A stretch of 64,000 nt of DNA from an uncultured bacterium (GTDB lineage Bacteria > Verrucomicrobiota > Kiritimatiellia > CAIKKV01 > CAIJXV01). Of the stretch, positions 52,377-60,915 are shown one piece after another. Under the pieces are notes generated by a model, which did not search any database, had not been told where the DNA came from, and worked only from the letters and a program-made list of their open reading frames with translations. Each line of letters begins with the position of its first letter. The first letter of the stretch is position 1. The stretch spans positions 1-64,000 of the forward strand of contig CAIJXV010000072.1 in NCBI GenBank assembly GCA_903824675.1. Reading direction: 5' to 3'. The position numbers were made by a program, and so were the translations under genes.

Positions 52377-53575
52377 AAACAGAACCCGATCGGATGGGTT
52401 ATTTTGACGAATTCGGTGGACGATTTGTGGCCGAAACTCTTATGCCGGCTTTGTTGCGACTCGACACCGCCTATGCCTCGGCACGGCGGGATCCCGCCTT
52501 TCAAGCCGAGTTCCGGAATTTGCTCCGGGATTACGTGGGCCGGCCTTCGCCGCTCTATTTTGCCAAACGCCTCACCGAGGCGTATGGCGGCGCGAAGATA
52601 TATTTGAAACGTGAGGATCTCAACCATACCGGCGCCCATAAGATCAACAATACGTTGGGCCAGGCCTTGCTTGCCCGGCGCATGGGGCTGAAGCGGCTGA
52701 TGGCGGAGACCGGCGCCGGCCAGCATGGAGTGGCGACGGCGACCGTGGCGGCGCTCTTTGGAATGGAGTGCTCGGTCTACATGGGCGAAGAGGATATGGT
52801 GCGACAGGCGCCCAATGTCCGGCGCATGGAACTGCTCGGAGCCCAATTATGCCCTGTCTCTTCCGGAACCCGGACCTTGAAAGACGCCATGAGCGAAGCG
52901 TTGCGAGCGTGGGTGGCGGCCGTGGATACGACGTTTTATGTCATCGGCACCGTGGCCGGACCCCATCCCTATCCGCTGATGGTCCGGGAATTTCAGAGCG
53001 TGATCGGACGGGAATTAGTCCGGCAGTCCCGGGCGCAAATCGGCCGCTTGCCGGATTTGGTGATCGCCTGCATCGGGGGCGGGAGCAATGCGGCGGGTGT
53101 GTTTGCGCCTCTCGCGCGGCATAAATCGGTCCGCCTGATGGGAGTGGAGGCGGGGGGATTCGGCATATCGACGGGCAAGCATGCCGCCAGCATCGGAGGG
53201 GGGCAGGTGGGCATTCTGCACGGCAGCCGCTCTTTTGTTCTGCAGGATGCGGAGGGCCAGATTCACAACGCCCATTCGATCAGCGCCGGGCTGGATTATC
53301 CCGGAGTCGGGCCGGAACATGCGGCGTGGGCGCGGAGTGGACGGGTCGAATACGTCAGCATCACGGATGATGAAGCGTTGCAAGCGTTCGATGATTTAAC
53401 CCGGCTGGAAGGGATCATTCCCGCTTTGGAATCGAGCCATGCCCTGGCAGAGGCGCGCAAACAAGCCGTTCTTTTGGGGCGGGATGCGATTTTGGTGGTC
53501 AATGTGTCGGGACGGGGCGACAAGGATCTGGATACGGTGTTGGCCATAAGGAAAGAGCAGGGGAGAGGGGTTTAG
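52373..53575 (+). CDS. trpB: Tryptophan synthase beta subunit
   Basis: A 400-residue PLP enzyme that condenses indole with serine. The PLP lysine is Lys90 in HTGAHKINN; the phosphate-binding loop is [12 protein letters not shown] and the substrate loop ETGAGQHG follows. [12 protein letters not shown] at the N-terminus is typical of TrpB1. Its last codon and TAG stop lie inside a dispersed repeat that begins at about 53568, so the extreme C-terminus may be repeat-derived. Confidence 0.97.
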   Translation: MKTEPDRMGYFDEFGGRFVAETLMPALLRLDTAYASARRDPAFQAEFRNLLRDYVGRPSPLYFAKRLTEAYGGAKIYLKREDLNHTGAHKINNTLGQALLARRMGLKRLMAETGAGQHGVATATVAALFGMECSVYMGEEDMVRQAPNVRRMELLGAQLCPVSSGTRTLKDAMSEALRAWVAAVDTTFYVIGTVAGPHPYPLMVREFQSVIGRELVRQSRAQIGRLPDLVIACIGGGSNAAGVFAPLARHKSVRLMGVEAGGFGISTGKHAASIGGGQVGILHGSRSFVLQDAEGQIHNAHSISAGLDYPGVGPEHAAWARSGRVEYVSITDDEALQAFDDLTRLEGIIPALESSHALAEARKQAVLLGRDAILVVNVSGRGDKDLDTVLAIRKEQGRGV

Positions 53576-53598
53576 GCTGTAGGAGTTTAGGCTGTTAG
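53568..53598. repeat. Copy of the TTTAGGCTGTAGG repeat covering the trpB stop
   Basis: GGGTTTAGGCTGTAGGAGTT followed by TAGGCTGTTAG is a close match to the arms at 50721-50750 and 50801-50830. The trpB stop TAG (53573-53575) is part of it. The rest of the gap to 53712 shows no clear feature. Confidence 0.7.
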
Positions 53599-53711
53599 GT
53601 CACGCAGATCTCAGAGTAGAAGGTAGGGCGAGCTCTCCGAACGAGCCGGGGACGAACCGCAGATTGACGAATATTGAGGTCTGAATCATTAAGGAACGTA
53701 CAGGACGTTAA

Positions 53712-53822
53712 GAACGGCGCTCATACGCGCCTACTACAAACGCCTGTCTTCCCCTGTTAGTAGTAGCGCCGTGTGAGGCGCGTGTTTTGTGGGATGGGTG
53801 GAGGGCGAGCGTCTCGCGAGCC
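53712..53822. repeat. Two palindromic repeat elements in the trpB-trpA gap
   Basis: At 53712-53783 AACGGCGCTCATACGCGCC-TACTAC pairs with GTAGTAGCGCCGTGTGAGGC, the family also seen at 41845 and 51655. It is followed at 53799-53822 by a GGAGGGCGAG...CGCGAGCC arm shared with 37263 and 47512. Confidence 0.8.
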
Positions 53823-53847
53823 GGCGTCAATTACGTGGAGAACGACC

Positions 53848-54630
53848 ATGAATCGGATGGAAAAAACATTTGCCCGGCTAAAGCGGGAAGGCCGCGCCGG
53901 ATTGGTGGGTTATTTAACGGCGGGGGATCCGGACTTGGAAACTTCACGGGCCGATTGTCGTACGGCTTTGAAGAACGGCGTGGACATCTTGGAATTGGGC
54001 GTACCGTTTTCCGATCCGACGGCTGACGGGCCGGTGATTCAGGCGGCTTCCCAGCGGGCTTTGGCCGGTGGAATGACCTTGCGAAAAGCGATCGGACTGG
54101 CGGGCGATTTACGGCTGGAATTTCCGGAGACGCCGATTATTCTTTTTGGCTACGCCAATCCTTTTTACCGGCATGGTTTTGAGGAGTTGGCACGGGATGC
54201 CGCGGCGGCGGGAGTGGATGGATTTCTGGTGGTGGATATCCCCTGGGAGGAATCCGCCGATTTGCGCCGGGCCTTGAAGGCGGAGGGGCTGTGTTTGATT
54301 CCCCTGATTGCGCCGACGACTTCGGTGGAGCGGGCGAAGAAGATCCTGAAAGGCGCGGCGGGCTTTGTTTATTACATTCTGGTCCGCGGTGTAACCGGCG
54401 GGCAGTCCCAGGCGGCCGACGAAGCGCGGGATCATTTGGCGGCTCTACAGGCGGTCACCAAACTTCCGGTTGCGGCGGGATTTGGGATTCGCGAAGGGCG
54501 GCAGGCGGCGGAGTATGCGCAGATGGCCTCGGCGGTGGTGGTGGGCAGTGCGCTGGTCGAAGCAGCGCGTGGCGGCCGCCTGGCGGAGAAGGTGTCCGAA
54601 TTGCATTCTGCTTTGACGGGCGGCAACTAA
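53848..54630 (+). CDS. trpA: Tryptophan synthase alpha subunit
   Basis: A 260-residue TIM barrel that splits indole-glycerol phosphate. The catalytic pair sits exactly at the canonical positions: Glu49 in ILELGVPFSD and Asp60 in DPTADGP. GFVYYILVRGVTG and AAGFGIRE are also conserved. ATG 53848 has GGAG upstream and starts the family domain. It closes the operon; the following sequence is repeats. Confidence 0.97.
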   Translation: MNRMEKTFARLKREGRAGLVGYLTAGDPDLETSRADCRTALKNGVDILELGVPFSDPTADGPVIQAASQRALAGGMTLRKAIGLAGDLRLEFPETPIILFGYANPFYRHGFEELARDAAAAGVDGFLVVDIPWEESADLRRALKAEGLCLIPLIAPTTSVERAKKILKGAAGFVYYILVRGVTGGQSQAADEARDHLAALQAVTKLPVAAGFGIREGRQAAEYAQMASAVVVGSALVEAARGGRLAEKVSELHSALTGGN

Positions 54631-54688
54631 TTCGATGGCGTGGGCCCCTCGTGCCGATTTTTTATGTGCCCAATTTTAAAGGGTGTTC

Positions 54689-54789
54689 GTCATCTCGAGC
54701 CCTTCGATAAACTCAGGACAGGCGCAGTCGAGAGATCTCATCTGATCGGACGTGCGACGACGGGATTTCTCGACGCTGCTCGAAATGAC
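54689..54789. repeat. MITE-like element with 12-base terminal inverted repeats
   Basis: GTCATCTCGAGC (54689-54700) and GCTCGAAATGAC (54778-54789) are inverted ends matching at 11 of 12 bases, bounding 101 bases. The interior has GAGAGATCTC and GGGATTTCTCGACG. It carries no gene. Bases 54801-54932 hold no clear feature beyond a short open frame ending at 54873. Confidence 0.6.
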
Positions 54790-54900
54790 AAACTCAATCA
54801 CAAAAACGCGCCGGTGATGGGGTTGTTAGCGAAGCCCGCAGATCCGTCACAGTACCTGAAGCGCATGCGGTAGAGTGATCCGCAGTTAAATGAGGAATTC

Positions 54901-54932
54901 AAAGGGGAGTACAAACTGTCCCCCCCCCTTTG
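54901..54932. repeat. C-tract repeat, left copy
   Basis: AAAGGGGAGTACAAACTGTC followed by a C-run and CTTTG. A related copy (AAAGGGCGGAGTCAAATTGC with a C-run) is at about 55474-55502. The pair brackets the truncated gene at 54933-55400 in direct orientation. Confidence 0.5.
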
Positions 54933-55400
54933 TCATTCCGCAAACAACCCTTGTTCGAAGCGATCAAATAAAAAGGACCAGGCGATCGGGGCGTTGGTCC
55001 AGCCGGAATAGATACTGCGCGCGCCGCCCTCGAACTGATCGCCGCCGCCCCATTGTCCGCTCTGGGTATCGTACATTCCGCGCCAACACCCGGCGAAGAT
55101 GGGATCGGGACTGCGATCTTGAATGCGGGCCAGAAAATCCAGCGAGGACTGGAAACTGATGCGGTATCGTTCGTCGCCGAATAACTTCCAGGCGTGATAC
55201 AACCCCAAAGTGGCCCAGTTCTGTGTATAGATCAGATCCGCCAGATGCGGAGCGATGGGCGCTTCATCATGCTCCGCGGCATAGTGCCCAAGGGTTGATT
55301 GATGGCTGACCAGAACATCCGCCGCCATGCGGGCGGTATCGCTGATGAGGGGTTGATTGAATTGTCGGGCAATGGAGAATCGCTTTTCCGTCAGTTTGTG
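54933..55400 (-). pseudogene. C-terminal remnant of a glycosidase-like (alpha/alpha toroid) protein
   Basis: About 155 residues remain. From roughly LTEKRFSIARQFNQPLISDT through LADLIYTQNWATLGLYHAWK and DFLARIQDRSPDPIFAGCWR to GWTNAPIAWSFLFDRF, the sequence looks like helical-barrel glycosidases or uronic-acid-acting enzymes. The frame loses protein character at about 55400, where repeat DNA begins, so the 5' part is missing. ATG 55328 lies inside the conserved part and is not a real start. Confidence 0.6.
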
Positions 55401-55438
55401 TGGGAGGGGCGCTCCGTCGCACCGATCCTTCCGTAGAG

Positions 55439-55502
55439 GCAGCCGTGCAGAAATGCCCGGCTGTACTTGCCAAAGGGCGGAGTCAAATTGCCCCCCCCCC
55501 TC
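55439..55502. repeat. Hairpin repeat plus right C-tract copy
   Basis: GCAGCCGTGCAG...CCGGCTGTAC at 55439-55466 matches the hairpin at 47386-47413. It is followed by AAAGGGCGGAGTCAAATTGC and a run of C, the partner of the repeat at 54901. Confidence 0.65.
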
Positions 55503-55606
55503 TATTCAGATTTGTTGACGGACATGAAACAGAGTATTGAACAAAGACGGCATCCGGGTGTATGGTTCCGGCGTTGTGAAACAGGGGAATAAAGGGGGAT
55601 TTTGAC

Positions 55607-56248
55607 GTGGGAGAAAAACCAGTTGTATACGATAGCGCCCCGATCGAGCAGGTTATCCTGCTGCTGCGAGGCCAAAAAGTTATTCTGGACCGAGACTTGG
55701 CGGCGCTCTATGGGGTGGCAACGAAGAATATCAACAAGGCCGTAACTCGTAACTAAGATCGCTTTCCGGCCGATTTCATGTTCCAACTCACGACTGACGA
55801 GGCGTCGGCTTTAAGGTTCCAATCTGGAACCTTAAAGCGGGGCCAGCACGTCAAGTACTTGCCCTACGCCTTCACGGAGCAAGGCGTGGCCATGTTGTCG
55901 AGCGTGTTGCGGAGTCCGCAGGCGGTGCAGGTAAACATCGCCATCATGCGCGCCTTTGACGTGGCACGTGCTATCCGACCCGTTCTGGAAGGTCATCTGC
56001 GGCAGGCCGTGCCGGACGGCTTCCATGGTATGAATATGCTCGGCGATATGGTCGCCGCCATTCGAGGTTCTGCGCCGGGTGATCCGATCAATCGGTTCGC
56101 AGCGGTCGTTGATGAACTGGATCTGATCAACCGGTACGCCCGAGTCTTTCATCATCCTCCCGGAGTTCAGACGCCCATGCCCCATATTGATGGTGAAGAG
56201 CTCAAAGGCTTCACGAGGCGGACGCTACGGGTTGTCGGAGGGTTTTGA
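55607..56248 (+). pseudogene. ORF6N/KilA-N-type protein gene broken by one in-frame stop
   Basis: GTG 55607, with AGGGGGA upstream, reads a typical ORF6N domain: IEQVILLLRGQKVILDRDLA, ALYGVATKNINKAV, TRN, then TAA at 55754-55756, then in the same frame [40 protein letters not shown] and [20 protein letters not shown]. The stop falls exactly where the family has RNxxRFPxDFMF, so a single base change is enough to explain it. ORF6N proteins occur in phages and mobile islands. The part after 56000 is not recognised. Confidence 0.85.
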
Positions 56249-56274
56249 CAGGCGTCCCTTATTCATCAGGGGCC

Positions 56275-56316
56275 GGCACTCGGTTTTTGAGTGAAGCCAT
56301 GCAAAAACCGGGTGCC
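56275..56316. repeat. Strong 15-base-arm hairpin
   Basis: GGCACTCGGTTTTTG (56275-56289) and CAAAAACCGGGTGCC (56302-56316) pair at 14 of 15 positions around 12 bases. It lies after the ORF6N pseudogene and before the propeller gene. Its shape suits a terminator or a small mobile repeat. Confidence 0.65.
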
Positions 56317-56434
56317 AGCCCAGTTGGTCTTGGGGCAAGCGGTTGTGAACTCCTGTCTTGAATTAGGCATTTGGGTGTGTTTATCTCATCCGGTCAATTT
56401 CACTGATCGGGCCAACAAAAAGAAGAATATCCAA

Positions 56435-57901
56435 ATGAATACTTGTGAACCTACCCCGATCAGCTCTCGCCTTGAGTTGTTTGTCGACGATACGCTGATC
56501 GAGTCCCTGGCCGGACAGGCCTCCCTCCGGTTGCATCGGCCGACGATAAAGGATCTCGCCCTGGTCACCGACCGCCCGTGGGAAGGGAATATGTGCGGCG
56601 GATACAAGACCTGTTTTCGAGACGGCCCTATTTTCCGGATGTATTACCAGGCCTGGCACTTTGCCACGGTTGAAGAGAATGGCAAAGCCAAGCTGGAGGG
56701 GGGGGCTCCGGTCAGAATCGGGTATGCCGAAAGCGACGATGGGATTCACTGGCGTCGCCCCTCGCTGGGGTTGTTCGAATTTGACGGGTCGACGGATAAC
56801 AACCTTGTTTTCATGGGCACCGGCACGGATAATAAAGGGATACACGGCTTTGCGCCGTTTAAAGATCCCAACCCAACCTGTCCGTCTGAAGCGCGCTACA
56901 AGGCGCTGGGCGCGAATGAACTCAACTGGCCGCTCAAGCTTTACGCCCTGCAATCGCCGGATGGCCTGCATTGGTCCCTGATCCAGGAGGAGCCGGTCAT
57001 GACGGAGGGGACTTTCGATTCGCAGAACCTGGCCTTCTGGGATTCCCTCCGGGGGGAATACCGGGCTTATATTCGCCATGTCTCGGGCAATTTCTTTCGC
57101 GGGATCATGACCTGTACGTCTCCCGATTTCGTTCACTGGACAAAACCGGAGTGGCTGGAATACCCTGGCGCGCCCACCGAACAACTTTACACGAACCAGG
57201 TCTCGCCCTATTACCGCGCCCCACACCTCTTTCTCGGGTTTCCAACCCGGTATACCGAACGACCCTGGTCGCCCACGATCGAGGCACTCCCGGAATTGGA
57301 GCACCGCCGCATGCGGGCGAAGGTGAGCGAGCGATACGGGGCTGCCGTCACCGACGGACAGTTCATGGCCAGTCGCGATGGCCGCACGTTTAAGCGCTGG
57401 GATGAGGCCTTTATCCGTCCCGGACTGCGTCCGGTTGGAAGTTGGGCGTATGGCGACAATTACCAGGGATGGGGATTGATCGAGACGGCGTCGGATATTG
57501 CCGGTGCGCCGAACGAATTGTCGATGTTTGTCAACGAAGGTTACTGGCGCGGGGCGGCCAATGCCATTCGTCGCTACACGCTGCGGATCGATGGCTTTGT
57601 CTCTCTGCATGCGCCCCTGGGCGGCGGGGAGTTGACGACGAAGCCGCTGACGTTTGACGGCCGGCGGCTATTGCTGAATATTTCCACCTCCGCCGGCGGT
57701 GGGGCGCGGGTGGAGGTGCAATCGCCGGAGGGTCGCCCCTTGGACGGCTTCTCACTCGACGACTGCACCGAGATCGTCGGTGACGCTCTGGACTTTCCGG
57801 TGCAATGGCGGGGCGATCTCGCGACGCTGGCCGGCCGACCGGTGCGATTGCGGTTTGTCCTGCGGGATGCGGATCTCTACAGCTATCGGTTTGGAGACTA
57901 A
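56435..57901 (+). CDS. Glycosidase-like five-bladed propeller protein (paralogue)
   Basis: A 488-residue cytoplasmic protein; ATG 56435 begins the part that aligns with the paralogue at 27614. Shared landmarks are LFVDDTLIESLAGQASLRLH, RPWEG, RMYYQ, SDDGIHWRRPSLG, PDGLHWSLI and the DFVHWTKPEW repeat, then a C-terminal beta-sandwich ending RLRFVLRDADLYSYRF. It is probably a glycosidase of the GH32/GH43-like superfamily. It starts a six-gene cluster continuing to the window end. Confidence 0.77.
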   Translation: MNTCEPTPISSRLELFVDDTLIESLAGQASLRLHRPTIKDLALVTDRPWEGNMCGGYKTCFRDGPIFRMYYQAWHFATVEENGKAKLEGGAPVRIGYAESDDGIHWRRPSLGLFEFDGSTDNNLVFMGTGTDNKGIHGFAPFKDPNPTCPSEARYKALGANELNWPLKLYALQSPDGLHWSLIQEEPVMTEGTFDSQNLAFWDSLRGEYRAYIRHVSGNFFRGIMTCTSPDFVHWTKPEWLEYPGAPTEQLYTNQVSPYYRAPHLFLGFPTRYTERPWSPTIEALPELEHRRMRAKVSERYGAAVTDGQFMASRDGRTFKRWDEAFIRPGLRPVGSWAYGDNYQGWGLIETASDIAGAPNELSMFVNEGYWRGAANAIRRYTLRIDGFVSLHAPLGGGELTTKPLTFDGRRLLLNISTSAGGGARVEVQSPEGRPLDGFSLDDCTEIVGDALDFPVQWRGDLATLAGRPVRLRFVLRDADLYSYRFGD

Positions 57902-57935
57902 CGGGTTGATCTTTGATGCGAAGAGCGACTGGAAA

Positions 57936-59102
57936 ATGGATATGAACGAATTGGATTATCGGGTGGAGACACAGATCATCCACAGCGGGTACGATCGTAA
58001 GACCTGCTGGGTGCAAACGCGGGGCGGGGTGATTCCCCCGAATCAGGCGGTGATCACGACCCAGAAGCTTCGCATTTCGGGGAGCGACATATTTTACGGC
58101 ATCAATACCCTCCACAGCGAGGATTTCGGTCAGACTTGGACGACACCCCAGCCGCAACCCGGCTTGATGAGGCGCCGCAATCCGGATGGCACCGAGGATT
58201 GCCCCTGTGATGGCACTCCCGCCTGGCACGCCCAAAGTGGCAAACTATTGTTGACCGGGCACCTGGCCCAATACCGGGACGATAACCTGGTACATGGACT
58301 CCGGCCCCGCTCTACCTATTTCAGCGTCTATGACGCAAAGACCCGCCTATTTTCCGATTGGCAGACGTTGGCGCTTCCGTCGGACGACCCCGCATTTTTC
58401 AATTCAGGTGCGGGCTGTGTCCAGCGGTTCGATCTCCCGGACGGCGATATTCTGCTGCCCATCTATTTCCTACCCCCGGATGACACGACCGGGTGTTACC
58501 GGGTGTCGGTCATGCGGTGTGGGTTCGATGGGGGGACCTTGGTGTTCAAGGAGCGGGGACCCGACGTAATCTGCCCGGAACCGCGCGGGTTCTGCGAACC
58601 GTCTCTGACCTGGTTTGGCGGAAGGTATTTCCTGACCCTGCGCAATGATGTGCGGGGGTATGTGGCGGTGGGGGAAGATGGGCAGCGGTTCGAGGCGCCG
58701 AAGCCCTGGATGTTTGACGATGGAGTGGAGATTGGCAATTACAATACCCAGCAACACTGGGTGACGCACCGTGACGGGCTGTTCCTGGTGTATACGCGGC
58801 GCGGCGCCAATAACGATCATGTCTTCCGGCATCGGGCGCCCTTGTTCATGGCGCGGGTCGACCCGGAGCGGCTGTGTCTGATCCGTTCCTCCGAGCGGGT
58901 GGTCGTGCCTGAACGGGGCGCACGGCTGGGCAACTTCGGTATCTGCACGGCTTCGCCGGAAGAGACCTGGGTGGTGGTGAGTGAATGGATGCAGACCACG
59001 GGGCCGGATAACTATGACTGCACGAAGTGCGAACGATATGGCAGCAATAATGCGCTGTTCGTTTCACGACTCCGATGGAACACGCTGAACGGGACGATGT
59101 GA
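57936..59102 (+). CDS. BNR/sialidase-like propeller protein
   Basis: A 388-residue protein. ATG 57936 or 57942 is the likely start; the longer open frame is shadow of the gene upstream. The N-terminal IIHSGYDRKTCWVQTRGGVI, LHSEDFGQTWTTP (an Asp-box S/T-x-D-x-G-x-T-W) and RGFCEPSLTWFGGRYFLTLR strands fit a six-bladed sialidase-type propeller. No signal peptide is seen. It may be an exo-glycosidase acting on imported oligosaccharides. Confidence 0.7.
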   Translation: MDMNELDYRVETQIIHSGYDRKTCWVQTRGGVIPPNQAVITTQKLRISGSDIFYGINTLHSEDFGQTWTTPQPQPGLMRRRNPDGTEDCPCDGTPAWHAQSGKLLLTGHLAQYRDDNLVHGLRPRSTYFSVYDAKTRLFSDWQTLALPSDDPAFFNSGAGCVQRFDLPDGDILLPIYFLPPDDTTGCYRVSVMRCGFDGGTLVFKERGPDVICPEPRGFCEPSLTWFGGRYFLTLRNDVRGYVAVGEDGQRFEAPKPWMFDDGVEIGNYNTQQHWVTHRDGLFLVYTRRGANNDHVFRHRAPLFMARVDPERLCLIRSSERVVVPERGARLGNFGICTASPEETWVVVSEWMQTTGPDNYDCTKCERYGSNNALFVSRLRWNTLNGTM

Positions 59103-59140
59103 TCTTCCCTCAATCGGATACCCGGGGAGGAAAACGGTAA

Positions 59141-60718
59141 GTGAGTAAACGTGAATACTGGTCTAGTCGGGTGGGGGCCATTATGGCTGTCACCGGTAGC
59201 GCTGTCGGCTTGGGTAATTTCATCCGGTTCCCCGGACAAGCTGCGCAGTATGGCGGCGGGGCTTTTTTGATTCCTTATTTGATCGCCTTCCTGGTGGTCG
59301 GATTGCCGCTGGCCTGGGCGGAATGGGCGTTGGGCCGCTATGGCGGAAACCTGGGTCACAACTCTTCGCCCGGTATTTTTCGGGCTATCCTCGGATCCCG
59401 CAAGGGTGCCTACCTGGGCATGCTGGGCACGCTCATGCCGGTCATGATTTACATGTACTATATTTTCGTTGAGGCCTGGTGTCTGGCGTACGCCTGGGAT
59501 TATCTCACCGGCCATTTTTCCGCCTTGGGTTCGGACAGTTCCGCCATCGAAAAGTACTTTATGACCTTTGTGGGCGCCGGGGGAAATGGTTTGATGTTTA
59601 CGTCGTCGGCGGGGCGGATGCTGATTTTTCTCGGAATCTGCCTGGTGGCGAATATTGCCTTGATTTATCATGGGGTGCACAAGGGCATCGAGCGTTTTTG
59701 CAATATTGCCATGCCGTTGTTAGTGGTGTGCGCTGGGATCGTCCTGGTTCGGGTTTTGACCCTGCCGGCTAACCCCGCCCATCCGGAACAGACCGTACTC
59801 AATGGTCTGGGCTATATGTGGAATCCAACCAAGCCGGGGGAAACCCTTCTGCATGCACTATCCAATCCGGAAATCTGGCTGGCCGCCACCGGCCAGATCT
59901 TTTTCAGTCTATCGGTCGGGTTTGGCCTGATCCTGACCTATGCCAGCTATTTAAAACCCAAGGATGATGTGGCCTTGAGTTCGGTGACCGCCTGTGCCGG
60001 CAATGAGTTTTGCGAAGTGGTGCTGGGGGGCATGATCGCCATTCCGGCGGCCTTTGTGTTCCTGGGGCCGGCCGTGGTTCAACACCCTCCGGGCACCTTC
60101 GGTATGGGCTTCATCACCCTGCCCAATGTCTTCAACCAGATGCCGCTGGGTTCCCTGTTCGGTTTTCTCTTTTTCTTCCTGCTCTTCCTGGCCGCCATCA
60201 CCAGCTCCCTTTCCATGCTTCAGCCTTCGATTGCCCTGCTGGAAGAGGGATTGAGCATCGGACGCAAAGCCTCAGTGACCATCCTGGGCATTGTCACCCT
60301 GATCGGGTGCCTATTCGTGGGCTATTTTTCAAAGGATTTTACGGCCTTGGACACGCTCGATTTCTGGATGGCCAATTTCTTTATTTTTATTTTTGCAACC
60401 ATCCAATCCGTCATTTTCGCGTGGGTGCTGGGCATTAACAAAGGGATGGAGGAATTAAATCGCGGCGCTGAAATAAAGTTGCCGCGCGTCCTGCCGTTCA
60501 TGTTGAAATATATTTCTCCCCTCTACCTGCTGATCATTTTCGGTTTATGGGTCTATTACAACCTGCCCGGCCGACTGAAGGCCATTGCCACCCTGCCCAA
60601 GGATGGACCGCCGGTGGTGTTATTCTCCGTTCTGTTGATTCTGGGGGTCGCCCTCTTTTTCACCGTGATCGTCGCCCTCGCCAACCGTACCTGGGATAAA
60701 AAGGAGCGCGTGTCATGA
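59141..60718 (+). CDS. NSS-family sodium-dependent symporter
   Basis: A 525-residue transporter with about 12 membrane helices and GTG start preceded by GAGGA. The family signature GSAVGLGNFIRFP (residues 19-31, sodium and substrate site) and FFSLSVGFGLILTYASY in helix 6 identify the neurotransmitter:sodium symporter family. Bacterial members import amino acids, but its place inside a carbohydrate cluster suggests another solute. The stop overlaps a 49-codon gene (ATGA). Confidence 0.93.
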   Translation: MSKREYWSSRVGAIMAVTGSAVGLGNFIRFPGQAAQYGGGAFLIPYLIAFLVVGLPLAWAEWALGRYGGNLGHNSSPGIFRAILGSRKGAYLGMLGTLMPVMIYMYYIFVEAWCLAYAWDYLTGHFSALGSDSSAIEKYFMTFVGAGGNGLMFTSSAGRMLIFLGICLVANIALIYHGVHKGIERFCNIAMPLLVVCAGIVLVRVLTLPANPAHPEQTVLNGLGYMWNPTKPGETLLHALSNPEIWLAATGQIFFSLSVGFGLILTYASYLKPKDDVALSSVTACAGNEFCEVVLGGMIAIPAAFVFLGPAVVQHPPGTFGMGFITLPNVFNQMPLGSLFGFLFFFLLFLAAITSSLSMLQPSIALLEEGLSIGRKASVTILGIVTLIGCLFVGYFSKDFTALDTLDFWMANFFIFIFATIQSVIFAWVLGINKGMEELNRGAEIKLPRVLPFMLKYISPLYLLIIFGLWVYYNLPGRLKAIATLPKDGPPVVLFSVLLILGVALFFTVIVALANRTWDKKERVS

Positions 60719-60864
60719 GTCTCGCCGGCTGGATCATCATGTTGTCGGCGTGCGGCAGCATCACCGGGCTAATGATTTGGTGTATTCGCAAGGTGGTTTC
60801 GACACCGGAATCCTACGAACACCTCCATGCCCAGACCGATATTGATCCCCACGATCAGGACTAG
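60715..60864 (+). CDS. 49-residue single-helix partner of the symporter
   Basis: ATG 60715 overlaps the symporter stop. The protein has one membrane helix (about 4-26; LAGWIIMLSACGSITGLMIW) and a short acidic tail (HAQTDIDPHDQD). This matches the small MetS-type subunits that accompany some NSS transporters. It is below usual gene-calling length cut-offs. The name metS is not assigned since the solute is unknown. Confidence 0.8.
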   Translation: MSLAGWIIMLSACGSITGLMIWCIRKVVSTPESYEHLHAQTDIDPHDQD

Positions 60865-60915
60865 TCTACGGCGCCAACCGGTGCGGTGAATCCCTATAAA
60901 AACAGGTGCAAACGA

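Noticed and set aside
54801-54873. Possible protein tail ending KPADPSQYLKRMR after the MITE-like repeat
   Set aside because: It reads protein-like but is too short, has no start and no recognised family; kept only as a possible remnant.
56381-57610. A 409-codon frame on the - strand
   Set aside because: It lies wholly antisense to the propeller paralogue, which has clear homology with the protein at 27614.
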